A stretch of DNA of 64,000 nucleotides from Microbacterium paulum (GTDB lineage Bacteria > Actinomycetota > Actinomycetes > Actinomycetales > Microbacteriaceae), in NCBI RefSeq assembly GCF_015707995.1, contig NZ_JAAGRY010000001.1, positions 1 through 64,000 on the forward strand. Reading direction: 5' to 3'. The notes beneath the pieces are model-generated. The model was not told where the DNA came from. It made no database searches and saw only the letters and a program-made list of their open reading frames with translations. The position numbers and the translations under genes are program-made. Position 1 is the stretch's first letter. Each line of letters opens with the position of its first letter. Positions 1 to 9,707 of the stretch are shown piece after piece.

Positions 1-93
1 ACCATCGACGGACACGAACTCACCGCGACCACCCCGCCAACGGGGGAAGCCGCCGACATCATCGCCGCACTCCGGCCGGGCGTGGGGCACTAA
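1..93 (+). CDS. C-terminal end of an unidentified protein
   Basis: The first reading frame is open from the window edge and stops at TAA 91-93, giving 30 residues that end in RPGVGH. The composition fits a real protein end, but the fragment is too short to assign to a family. The next gene follows almost at once, so the two may be cotranscribed. Confidence 0.4.
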   Translation, partial: TIDGHELTATTPPTGEAADIIAALRPGVGH

Positions 94-94
94 T

Positions 95-1303
95 CTGACA
101 CGATCCAGGTCTGAGCCGGACGACGGCGCGGGGCGACCGGGTTTCGACTACCTCTCGGGCGATGCGGTCTACCTCGATTCGGCGTGCCAGACGCCGCGCC
201 CGCAGCCGGTGATCGATGCGGTGCAGGACTACTACCTGCACACCGGCGCGTGCGGCGGGCGCGTCAAGTACGACGCCGGGCGCCGCGTGGATGCCCAGGT
301 GCAGGCTGCCCGAGAGCGCGCACTCGCCGCGGTCGGCGTCTCGCCGCGGCGGTACTCGTGCGCCTTCACGCTCAACACGACGTACGGCCTCGGCCTGCTG
401 CTGTCGAGCCTGCCGCAGGGCAGGTTCGCGCGGATCGTGACGACGGTGACGGAGCACAACGCCGTGTTCCTGTCGACGATCGCCGCGGCTCGGCGCGCGG
501 GCATCCCGCGGATCGTGCTCGAGCGCGGCGATGACGGTTCACTCCTCGCCGACGGCGACGAGTGGCGTGACGCCGTCGTGGTGGTCTCGGCGATGGACAA
601 CGTGATCGGGATGGTCACACCGGGCCTTCGCGACCTGATCGCCGCCGTGCACCGCGCGGGCGGGATCGTGATCGTCGACGCCGCCCAAGCGGCAGCGCAC
701 GCCCTCGAGGCGCTCCGCGGGCTCGACGCCGACGCGATCTGCTTCTCGGCGCACAAGATGTACGGACCGTCGCTCGGCGCCGTCATCGCGACGAACGAGC
801 TGCTCCTGTCGCTCGACCCGGTGATCGTCGGCGGCGGTCAGGTGAGCGCCGTCTCGCGAGACGACTTCACGCTGCTGCCCGAACCGCACTCGCGACTCGA
901 GCCGGGGCTGCAGGCCTGGGCCGAGATCATCGGCTTCGGCGCTGCGATCGAGTGGCTCGGCGGGTTCCGCAGCGCGCACGGTGAGACGCTCGCCGTGCAC
1001 GAGCACCGCCTCGCGACGCGCCTGTACGAAGGGCTGGCCGCGCTGCCGCACCTGCAGCTGATCGGCCCTGCGCCGACGCCCGTGATCTCGGTGCTGCCCG
1101 AACGCGTCGACGGCCACCGCCTCGCGACCTTCCTCGCCCGCGCGGGCATCTCGGTGCGCAGCGGGTCGTTCTGCGCGCACCACTGGCTCATCGAGAGACG
1201 CGGCCTGGGGCCGCTCGTGCGGTTCAGCATCGGCGCGCACAACACCGACGCCGACATCGACCGCACGCTCGCGCGCATGGCACCGATGATGGCGGGGCTC
1301 TGA
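95..1303 (+). CDS. Class V aminotransferase / cysteine desulfurase-like PLP enzyme
   Basis: This is a PLP-dependent fold-type I enzyme of the class V aminotransferase family, which includes cysteine desulfurases and kynureninase-like proteins. The PLP lysine is visible in the motif SAHKMYGP, preceded by the pyridine-binding aspartate region IVIVDAAQA, and a cysteine sits late in SGSFCAHHW where desulfurases carry their reactive loop. The first usual start codon is GTG 209, but the family N-terminus (YLDSACQTPRP) is encoded upstream of it in the same frame. The real start is therefore probably the CTG at 95, giving about 402 residues. The substrate cannot be read from the sequence. The next gene starts 2 bp downstream, which suggests an operon. 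Confidence 0.7.
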   Translation: MTRSRSEPDDGAGRPGFDYLSGDAVYLDSACQTPRPQPVIDAVQDYYLHTGACGGRVKYDAGRRVDAQVQAARERALAAVGVSPRRYSCAFTLNTTYGLGLLLSSLPQGRFARIVTTVTEHNAVFLSTIAAARRAGIPRIVLERGDDGSLLADGDEWRDAVVVVSAMDNVIGMVTPGLRDLIAAVHRAGGIVIVDAAQAAAHALEALRGLDADAICFSAHKMYGPSLGAVIATNELLLSLDPVIVGGGQVSAVSRDDFTLLPEPHSRLEPGLQAWAEIIGFGAAIEWLGGFRSAHGETLAVHEHRLATRLYEGLAALPHLQLIGPAPTPVISVLPERVDGHRLATFLARAGISVRSGSFCAHHWLIERRGLGPLVRFSIGAHNTDADIDRTLARMAPMMAGL

Positions 1304-1304
1304 C

Positions 1305-2390
1305 GTGGTCTGCATCATCGCGTTCCTCGTCGTGCTCGTGCTGTCGGCCGTGTCGGCGAAGTACCGCCGGCTCCTCGGCACGGCCTGGGGGTGTGCGTGG
1401 CGACGCGTGACGCTGCGCCCCTGCGACACGACCTTTCGCGAAGACGTCAAGAACTCGATGCTCGCGCCGTTGGCGGTGCGTGCGCCGCGTCTCGTGCGAC
1501 CGGCATCCATCGCGATCGAGGTGATCGCCGCGCTCATGGTGGTGAGCCTCGTCGTGAGCCTGTATCTGCTCGGTCGCAGCGGCCTGAACCTGTTCGTCTA
1601 CGGCACGTGCGACAAGCAAGACACGCAGGCCTGCGCGCTCGCCGCCGAGGCCTGCTCGATCGGGGGCGCCCCCGACTTCTGGCAGTCGATCGGCGAGGGG
1701 AACGTGGTCGGAGCGTTCGGCGACGAGTTCTCGTCGCTCGGCGAGACCATCGCGGCCGTTCCGAGCCGGATGAAGGCGTGGGATGCCGCGGACTACGTCT
1801 CGCCCGACGCGACCTACCTCGGCGGGTACCGCGAGGGATTGCCGGTCGCGCTCGAGGTTCTCGATCCCGGGTGCCGGTTCTGCGCGGAGCTGTTCCGCAA
1901 CATCGAGGCATCCGGCTTCGCGGAGACGCACAACCTCGCCTACCTCGCGTATCCCATCACGTCGAGCCTCGGATCGAAGTTCCCGAACTCGCCGCTCGTC
2001 GCGTCGTATCTCGCCGCGGTGCAGGCTTACGAAGCCGCGCACGGCGAGGGCGGCGACGCGGGACGGATGACGGGGGACTGGTACATCCTCGAACAGCTCT
2101 TCACCGGCACCGATTCAGGCGGCGTGGGCTGGCAGGAGTGGATGAACGGGGCCGATGCCGCGGGCGCCCGCGCGCAGCTGCAGCAGTGGCTCGTCGACGC
2201 GGGGTACAGCGCGGAAGCGGTCGACGAAATCGACGCGCTGTCGGGATCTGATGACGTCGCCGCGGCGCTCACCCGCACACGGGCGACCGTCGAAGACGAG
2301 ATCCGCACCGTCTCGATCCCGACGCTGATCGCGGGCGGCGGGCTGCACGCCGGGGTGCGAGACGCCGACACTCTGGCCCGTCTCGGGTAG
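1305..2390 (+). CDS. Membrane-anchored DsbA/thioredoxin-fold protein
   Basis: A 361-residue protein with a short hydrophobic N-terminus and a clear transmembrane helix around residues 68-90, followed by an extracytoplasmic part. A CxxC motif, CRFC in the context DPGCRFCAELF, lies at about 190-193 and resembles the active site of DsbA-like disulfide oxidoreductases. A second cysteine-rich patch precedes it at about 100-117. The likely role is thiol-disulfide exchange or thiol reduction at the membrane. The GTG start is 2 bp after the aminotransferase stop, so the two are probably coexpressed and could act together in sulfur chemistry; that link is inference. Confidence 0.6.
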   Translation: MVCIIAFLVVLVLSAVSAKYRRLLGTAWGCAWRRVTLRPCDTTFREDVKNSMLAPLAVRAPRLVRPASIAIEVIAALMVVSLVVSLYLLGRSGLNLFVYGTCDKQDTQACALAAEACSIGGAPDFWQSIGEGNVVGAFGDEFSSLGETIAAVPSRMKAWDAADYVSPDATYLGGYREGLPVALEVLDPGCRFCAELFRNIEASGFAETHNLAYLAYPITSSLGSKFPNSPLVASYLAAVQAYEAAHGEGGDAGRMTGDWYILEQLFTGTDSGGVGWQEWMNGADAAGARAQLQQWLVDAGYSAEAVDEIDALSGSDDVAAALTRTRATVEDEIRTVSIPTLIAGGGLHAGVRDADTLARLG

Positions 2391-2453
2391 CGCGCACGGC
2401 GCCTGTGCGAGAATCGCAGGGCGGAGTCCTGGGAAGGACGGCAGAAAGCAGGA

Positions 2454-3344
2454 GTGTCGGTGGCGGAGAAGTCGCGGGGGACGAAAAAGGCCGGAGCGGA
2501 GGACGTTCCGATGGGACCGACCGGTCGTCCCTACCACGGGTTCCCGACCCCACCCGCGCTGGCCTCGCACGGGCCCGCCCGCATCATCTCGCTCTGCAAC
2601 CAGAAGGGCGGCGTGGGCAAGACCACGACGACCATCAACCTCGCCGCGTCTCTCGCCCAGTACGGCCGCCGCGTGCTCGCGGTCGACTTCGACCCGCAGG
2701 GCGCCCTGTCGGCGGGCCTCGGCATCGCCACGCACGACGTGCCGACGATCTACGACCTGCTGCTCGACACCAAGCGCGATCCGCACGAGGTGATCGTGCA
2801 GACCTCGACCCCGGGCCTCGACGTGCTGCCCGCGAACATCGACCTGTCGGCCGCCGAGGTGCACCTCGTCAACGAGGTCGCCCGCGAGACGATCCTCTCG
2901 CGCGTGCTCCGCAAGGTGTCGGGCGAGTACGACGTGATCCTCGTCGACTGCCAGCCCTCGCTGGGCCTGCTCACCGTCAACGCCCTGACCGCGAGCCACG
3001 GCGTGCTCATCCCGCTCGAGTGCGAGTTCTTCGCCCTGCGCGGCGTCGCGCTGCTGATCGAGACCATCGACAAGGTGCGCGACCGCCTGAACCCCGCGAT
3101 CGAGCTCGACGGCGTGCTCGCCACGATGTACGACCCGCGCACGCTGCACTCGCGAGAGGTGCTCGAGCGGGTCGTCGAGGCATTCGGCGACGACGTGCTC
3201 GAGACCGTCATCGGCCGCACGGTGAAGTTCCCGGATGCCTCGGTGTCGGGCGTGCCCATCACCCAGTTCGCGCCCGAGCACGCGGCGGCCCAGGCATACC
3301 TGCGGCTCGCGCGGGAGCTGGTCGCCCGTGGCGCCGTCGCCTGA
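2454..3344 (+). CDS. ParA/Soj-family ATPase
   Basis: A 296-residue ParA-type deviant Walker A ATPase. The P-loop KGGVGKTT begins at about residue 51, the Walker A' DFDPQG follows, and DCQPSLG is the Walker B region. A 40-residue proline-rich N-terminal extension precedes the domain. The gene starts at GTG and overlaps scpA by 17 bp, an arrangement common in actinobacteria where a ParA paralogue heads the scpAB operon. No partner ParB lies next to it, so it is probably a chromosome-organisation ATPase rather than a plasmid partition protein. Confidence 0.85.
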   Translation: MSVAEKSRGTKKAGAEDVPMGPTGRPYHGFPTPPALASHGPARIISLCNQKGGVGKTTTTINLAASLAQYGRRVLAVDFDPQGALSAGLGIATHDVPTIYDLLLDTKRDPHEVIVQTSTPGLDVLPANIDLSAAEVHLVNEVARETILSRVLRKVSGEYDVILVDCQPSLGLLTVNALTASHGVLIPLECEFFALRGVALLIETIDKVRDRLNPAIELDGVLATMYDPRTLHSREVLERVVEAFGDDVLETVIGRTVKFPDASVSGVPITQFAPEHAAAQAYLRLARELVARGAVA

Positions 3345-4161
3345 GCCCGCGACCGAACCGGCTGCGCCCGCCGAGCGCGCGGAAGGATTCCGCGTCTCGC
3401 TCGCCGGCTTCGACGGCCCGTTCGACCTGCTGCTGACTCTGCTCGGCAACCACGAGCTCGACATCACCGAGATCTCACTCAGCCGGGTGACCGACGAGTT
3501 CATCTCGTACCTCAAGGGCCTCGACGCCGACGAAGAGCTCGAACAGGCATCCGAGTTCCTCGTCGTCGCCGCGACCCTGCTCGACATGAAGGTCGCGGGT
3601 CTGCTGCCGCAGGGCGAGCTGGTCGACGCCGAGTCGGTCGCCCTGCTCGAGGCGCGCGACCTGCTGTTCGCCCGGCTGCTGCAGTACCGGGCGTTCAAAG
3701 AGGTGTCGGCGTGGTTCGAGCGGAGCCTGCGCCGCGAGGACCGCCGCCACGTGCGCGCCGTGCGGCTCGACGAGAAGTACCGGCAGGCGGTGCCCGAGCT
3801 CGTGTGGACCCTGTCGAAGGAGGACTTCGCCGCGATCGCTCTGCTCGCCTTCGCGCCGAAGGAGATCCCGCACGTCGGGCTCGACCACCTGCACGCGCCG
3901 CTCGTGTCGATCCGCGAGCAGGCCGCCGTCGTCGTGACGCTGCTGCGCAGCGCCGGGACACTGAGCTTTCGCGAGCTCGTCGCCGGCACGACGCAGACCG
4001 GCGTCGTCGTCGCGCGCTTCCTCGCCGTGCTCGAGCTGTACCGCCACGCCGCCCTCTCGTTCGAGCAGCTCGAGCCGCTCGGCGAGCTGACCCTGCGCTG
4101 GACCGCCGAACGCTGGTCTGAAGAGAACCTCGCCTCGTTGGGAGCCGACTATGACCGCTGA
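3328..4161 (+). CDS. scpA: Segregation and condensation protein A
   Basis: ScpA is the kleisin subunit that bridges SMC heads in the bacterial condensin complex. The N-terminal SMC-binding part (GFRVSLAGFDGPFDLLLTLL) is typical, as is the winged-helix C-terminus that ends in a tryptophan-rich stretch. The reading frame is open further upstream, but the GTG at 3328 inside the end of the ParA gene gives a family-like N-terminus and length (277 residues). It overlaps scpB by 11 bp, so the partners are translationally coupled. Confidence 0.9.
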   Translation: MAPSPEPATEPAAPAERAEGFRVSLAGFDGPFDLLLTLLGNHELDITEISLSRVTDEFISYLKGLDADEELEQASEFLVVAATLLDMKVAGLLPQGELVDAESVALLEARDLLFARLLQYRAFKEVSAWFERSLRREDRRHVRAVRLDEKYRQAVPELVWTLSKEDFAAIALLAFAPKEIPHVGLDHLHAPLVSIREQAAVVVTLLRSAGTLSFRELVAGTTQTGVVVARFLAVLELYRHAALSFEQLEPLGELTLRWTAERWSEENLASLGADYDR

Positions 4162-4777
4162 CCCCTCTCTCACCGCAAACCCCGCGGTGACCGACGATTC
4201 GCCCGCGCGCTCGCAGGAGCCGGTCGACATCGCCCGGCGGATCGAGGCGATCCTGCTCGTCGTCGACGAGCCGCAGAGCCTCGTCGCGCTCGCCGCGGCG
4301 GTGGGCTCGCCTGTTCCCGCCGTGCGTCAGGCGGTCGACGCTCTCGTGCGCGACTACGACGGCGAGACCGGCGCGCCGCGCCGCGGGTTCGAGCTGCGCG
4401 AGGTCGGCGGCGGCTGGCGGCTGTACGTGCGCGAAGAGCACGACGACCTCGTGTCGGAGTTCGTCAACGCCCAGGCGCCCAGCCGCCTGTCGCAGGCGGC
4501 CCTCGAGACCCTTGCCGTCATCGCCTACAAGCAGCCCGTCACCCGCAGCCAGGTCGCCGCGATCCGCGCCGTCAACGTCGATTCGGTCGTGCGCACGCTC
4601 GTCGCCCGCGGCCTGATCACCGAGGTGTTCACCGACCCCGACACCGGCGCGATCAACTACGGCACGACCGACGCGCTGCTCGTGAACCTCGGCATCAACT
4701 CGATCGACGAGCTGCCGCACATCTCGCCGCTGCTCGACGACGGCGCCGAAGGATTCGAATCGGAGGTGCTGCCATGA
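4151..4777 (+). CDS. scpB: Segregation and condensation protein B
   Basis: ScpB, 208 residues, contains two winged-helix domains and dimerises on ScpA. The signature LSQAALETLAVIAYKQPVTR is present in the second domain, together with NYGTTDALL near the end. The gene overlaps scpA upstream and rluB downstream (ATGA overlap), placing all in a single transcript. Confidence 0.92.
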   Translation: MTADPSLTANPAVTDDSPARSQEPVDIARRIEAILLVVDEPQSLVALAAAVGSPVPAVRQAVDALVRDYDGETGAPRRGFELREVGGGWRLYVREEHDDLVSEFVNAQAPSRLSQAALETLAVIAYKQPVTRSQVAAIRAVNVDSVVRTLVARGLITEVFTDPDTGAINYGTTDALLVNLGINSIDELPHISPLLDDGAEGFESEVLP

Positions 4778-5595
4778 CCGAGGCAGCAGAGGGCGTTCGC
4801 CTGCAGAAGGTGCTCGCGAACGCGGGGGTCGCCTCGCGACGCGTGTGCGAGGACTACATCGTCGCGGGCCGGGTGCGCGTCAACGGGCGCGTCGTCACCG
4901 AACTGGGTACGCGCATCGACCCGGCATCCGCCCTCGTCGACGTCGACGGCACCGCGGTCCAGCTCGATGCCACGAAGCGCTACATCATGCTGAACAAGCC
5001 GACCGGCGTCGTCTCGTCGATGAAAGACGAACAGGGCCGCCCGGACCTGCGCCGCTTCACGAAAGAGTGGGACGAGCGCCTCTACAACGTCGGGCGTCTC
5101 GACGCCGAGACGAGCGGACTGCTCGTGCTCACCAACGACGGCGACCTCGCGCACGTGCTCGCGCACCCCTCGTTCGGGGTCACGAAGGTCTACATCGCGA
5201 AGGTGTCGGGTCGCGTGACCGCGCAGACGATCGCGACCCTCACGAAGGGGATCGAGCTCGACGACGGCCCGATCGCGGCCGACAAGGCGAGGCTGCTGGA
5301 TGCCTCGTCGACGGGCGAGCGCGGGACGAGCCTCGTCGAGCTGACCCTGCACTCGGGCCGCAATCGCATCGTGCGCCGCATGATGGCGGCGGTCGGGCAC
5401 CCGGTGGTCGAGCTCGTGCGACGGCAGTTCGGGCCGTTGCACCTGGGCACGCTCCCAGCGGGCCGGGCGCGCGAGTTGACTACAGTGGAACGCGGTGCCC
5501 TGCTGACGGCGGCGCGCCGCGCGGCGCCTTCGCCGCAGGGTGATTCTCACACCGGCCGATCTGACGCCGGTGATTCCGACACCGGGGACTTCTAG
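4774..5595 (+). CDS. rluB: 23S rRNA pseudouridine synthase B family
   Basis: RluB/RsuA-family pseudouridine synthase, 273 residues. An S4 RNA-binding domain occupies residues 8-60 ([15 protein letters not shown]), and the catalytic aspartate lies in [11 protein letters not shown] at D110. The family converts uridine to pseudouridine in 23S rRNA (position 2605 in E. coli). Linkage to scpAB is widely conserved in Gram-positive bacteria. The last 25 residues are a threonine- and aspartate-rich, probably disordered tail. Confidence 0.88.
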   Translation: MTEAAEGVRLQKVLANAGVASRRVCEDYIVAGRVRVNGRVVTELGTRIDPASALVDVDGTAVQLDATKRYIMLNKPTGVVSSMKDEQGRPDLRRFTKEWDERLYNVGRLDAETSGLLVLTNDGDLAHVLAHPSFGVTKVYIAKVSGRVTAQTIATLTKGIELDDGPIAADKARLLDASSTGERGTSLVELTLHSGRNRIVRRMMAAVGHPVVELVRRQFGPLHLGTLPAGRARELTTVERGALLTAARRAAPSPQGDSHTGRSDAGDSDTGDF

Positions 5596-5604
5596 GCGGA
5601 GACT

Positions 5605-6726
5605 GTGACCGATTCGATCGAGGCGAGCGTCGGCGTGCGCGCGGCGCGCACCGCGGGCACCGTGCGCATCGTCGGCGCGGGGCTGCTCGGGGCGAGCATC
5701 GGGCACGCCCTGCGCGGCCTGGGCGTCGACGTGGCGCTCGCCGATGCATCGCCGGCTCAGCTGCGTCTCGCGGTCGACTACGGTGCGGGCCGCCCCGCCG
5801 CCCACGACGACGACCCGGTGCTCGTCGTCGTGGCGACCCCGCCCGACGTCGTCGCCGACGTCGTCGAGCGAGAGCTGCGCGCCCACCCGCGCGCCGTCGT
5901 CACCGACGTCGCGAGCGTCAAACTCGAACCGCTGCACGCGCTGCGGGCACGCGGGGTCGACCTCACCCACTACATCGGCTCGCACCCGCTCGCCGGTCGC
6001 GAACGGGGAGGTGCCATCTCGGCGCGCGCCGACATCTTCGTCGGCCGGCCGTGGGTCGTGTGCCGCGACGGCGAGACGCCCGCGTCCGACCTCGCGGTCG
6101 TCGAAGGGCTCGCGCTCGATCTCGGCGCGACGCCGATCGAGATGACCCCCGAGGAGCACGACCGCGCGGTCGCGCTCATCTCGCACGTACCGCAGCTGGT
6201 GGCATCCCTGCTCGCCGGGCGCTTCGTCGACGCGCCCGACGGCTCGCTGCGCCTCGCCGGTCAGGGCGTGCGCGACACGACGCGCATCGCCGCGTCGGCG
6301 CCCGAGCTGTGGGTGCAGATCCTGGGAGCGAACGCCGCCCCCGTCGTCGACGTGCTCGACCAGCTCGCCCTCGACCTGCGCACCGTCGCCGAGGCGCTGC
6401 GCGAGCCCGAAGCACCCGGCGCGCGCCGCGCCGTCGCCGACACGATCCGCCGCGGCAACGACGGCGTCGAGCGTCTGCCCGGCAAGCACGGTCAGAACCG
6501 CCGGTTCGAGTCGCTCGTCGTCATGGTCGACGACACCCCCGGCCAGCTTGGCCGCCTGTTCGGCGAGCTCGGCGAACTGGGCGTGAACGTCGAAGACCTG
6601 CGCCTCGAGCACTCGCCCGGCGCACAGTTCGGCCTCGCCGAGATCAGCGTCGTTCCGGGGGCCGTCCGTCACGCCGAAGAGGGCCTCGCCGCCCGCGGCT
6701 GGAAGATCGCGAGCCTGCCCTCATGA
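5605..6726 (+). CDS. tyrA: Prephenate dehydrogenase with C-terminal ACT domain
   Basis: TyrA oxidatively decarboxylates prephenate to 4-hydroxyphenylpyruvate for tyrosine synthesis. The Rossmann motif [10 protein letters not shown] lies at about residues 26-35, and [11 protein letters not shown] is the substrate-binding signature. The C-terminal 75 residues form an ACT domain ([20 protein letters not shown]), which usually mediates tyrosine feedback. The GTG start is 9 bp after rluB, and the stop overlaps the cmk start by 4 bp. Length is 373 residues. Confidence 0.9.
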   Translation: MTDSIEASVGVRAARTAGTVRIVGAGLLGASIGHALRGLGVDVALADASPAQLRLAVDYGAGRPAAHDDDPVLVVVATPPDVVADVVERELRAHPRAVVTDVASVKLEPLHALRARGVDLTHYIGSHPLAGRERGGAISARADIFVGRPWVVCRDGETPASDLAVVEGLALDLGATPIEMTPEEHDRAVALISHVPQLVASLLAGRFVDAPDGSLRLAGQGVRDTTRIAASAPELWVQILGANAAPVVDVLDQLALDLRTVAEALREPEAPGARRAVADTIRRGNDGVERLPGKHGQNRRFESLVVMVDDTPGQLGRLFGELGELGVNVEDLRLEHSPGAQFGLAEISVVPGAVRHAEEGLAARGWKIASLPS

Positions 6727-7410
6727 CCACGACCCTCACCATCGCGATCGACGGTCCGGCCGGTTCGGGCAAATCGAGCGTCTCGAAAGAGGCCGCCCGT
6801 CGCCTCGGCTACGGCTACCTCGACACCGGAGCCGCCTACCGCGCGCTCGCGTGGCACGTGCTCGACCGCGGCGCCGACACCGCCGACGAGACAGCCGTGC
6901 TCGACGCGGCGGCCGACTTCCCCTACGCGATCTCGCTCGATCCCGACGACTATTGGGTGCGCGTGGCCGACACGGATGTCACGGAGGCGATCCGCGAGCC
7001 CCGCGTCAGCGCCGCCGTCAGCGGCGTCGCGCGGGTCGCGGCGGTGCGCGAGCGCGTCAACGACCTGTTCCGCACGCTCGTTCGCGAGTCGGGCCGCCCC
7101 GGCGTCGTCGTCGAGGGCCGCGACATCACCACGGTCGTCGCGCCCGACGCGCCCGTGCGCATCCTCTTGACCGCGGCGTCCGAGGTGCGCGCCGCACGGC
7201 GGAGCGCCGAGCTCACCGGCCAAGACGCTGCCGCCGTCGCCACCGCCCTGCACCGCCGCGACGCGGCGGACAGCCAGGTCGTCGACTTTCTCACCGCCGC
7301 CGACGGCGTGAGCGTGGTCGATTCGACCGATCTCGATTTCGCACAGACAGTGGAGGCCGTTCTGCAGCTCGCCGCCGCGGTGACCGCCCCCACGACACAG
7401 GAGAACCACG

Positions 7411-7421
<11 letters not shown>
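6723..7421 (+). CDS. cmk: Cytidylate kinase
   Basis: (d)CMP kinase of 232 residues that phosphorylates CMP and dCMP. It opens with the P-loop [14 protein letters not shown] and the family motif [13 protein letters not shown], and [21 protein letters not shown] matches the NMP-binding and lid regions. The ATG at 6723 overlaps the end of tyrA in ATGA; longer upstream reading in this frame is not part of the gene. It overlaps der by 11 bp, the common actinobacterial cmk-der pair. Confidence 0.93.
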
Positions 7422-8929
<1,508 letters not shown>

Positions 8930-8934
<5 letters not shown>

Positions 8935-8957
8935 CGCGGGGCGGCCTCGCGGTCAGC
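8930..8957. terminator. Inverted repeat between convergent der and nrdG
   Basis: Arms GCTGACGCG (8930-8938) and CGCGGTCAGC (8948-8957) pair around a 9-base loop with one bulged G. The hairpin lies exactly between the convergent ends of der and nrdG, so it could serve both directions. There is no U-tract, as is common in high-GC actinobacteria. Confidence 0.4.
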
Positions 8958-8966
8958 GCACGCGCG

Positions 8967-9707
8967 TCAGCGCACGACGAGGCTCGAGAAGCGCTCGACG
9001 GGCAGGTCGGCGAGGGTGAGCGGGGCGGATGCCTCGGCATCCACCGTCACCCGCGGGAGCGGCGCGCGCACGCCCGTCTCGCGGAACCGCTGCACGGCCC
9101 AGTGCTCGACGCCCGCGTCGGCGAGGCGGCAGCCGAGCTCGCGCAGCCCGGTGTCGTCGATCGCGGCGGGGTGCACCGTCGTGCGCACTTCGACATCGAG
9201 CGGATGATCGGTGCCCTCGCGCAGCAGGCGATTGCCGAGCACCAGCTCGAGCGAGCGCCACGCGTTTTCGGCGCTGTTCGGCCGTCCGGTCACGAGGTCG
9301 TACCCGCCCGGCAGTGCTTTGATGTCGAGTCCCACCCAGCCGACGTGCGGCAGCGCCTGGGCGAGCAGGCCCGGGTAGGCGCCGCCGGTGTGCAGCCCGA
9401 TGCTGAACCCCAGTGAGCGCACGAGGTCCATCGCGGGCACGAGTGCGCGCTGCAGCGTGGGCTCACCGCCCGAGAAGACGACCCCGTCGAGCAGTCCGAT
9501 GCGGTCGCAGAGCAGGTCGACGACGTCGCTCCATGACGTCTCGCCCTGGGCTCGCGGGTCGATGAGTGCAGGGTTGTGGCAGTAGAAGCAGTTCCACGGG
9601 CATCCCTGCAGAAAGACGGTCGCCGCGAGCATGTCGGGCCAGTCCACCGTCGAGAACGCGGTGACCCCCGCGATGTTCAGCTCACTGGCGACGGCTGCGC
9701 GGACCAT
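8967..9707 (-). CDS. nrdG: Anaerobic ribonucleotide reductase activating enzyme
   Basis: A radical SAM protein of 246 residues. The 4Fe-4S motif CxxxCxxC is seen as CPWNCFYCHNPAL, followed by FSGGEPTLQ. It generates the glycyl radical on NrdD using S-adenosylmethionine. The gene overlaps the end of nrdD by 26 bp and lies downstream of it in the same operon. The proteins annotated as pyruvate formate-lyase activase are related, but adjacency to nrdD fixes the role. Confidence 0.92.
   Translation of the reverse strand: MVRAAVASELNIAGVTAFSTVDWPDMLAATVFLQGCPWNCFYCHNPALIDPRAQGETSWSDVVDLLCDRIGLLDGVVFSGGEPTLQRALVPAMDLVRSLGFSIGLHTGGAYPGLLAQALPHVGWVGLDIKALPGGYDLVTGRPNSAENAWRSLELVLGNRLLREGTDHPLDVEVRTTVHPAAIDDTGLRELGCRLADAGVEHWAVQRFRETGVRAPLPRVTVDAEASAPLTLADLPVERFSSLVVR

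Noticed and set aside
3235..3327. Longer N-terminus for ScpA
   Set aside because: The extra residues overlap the ParA coding region and are low-complexity; GTG 3328 gives the family length.
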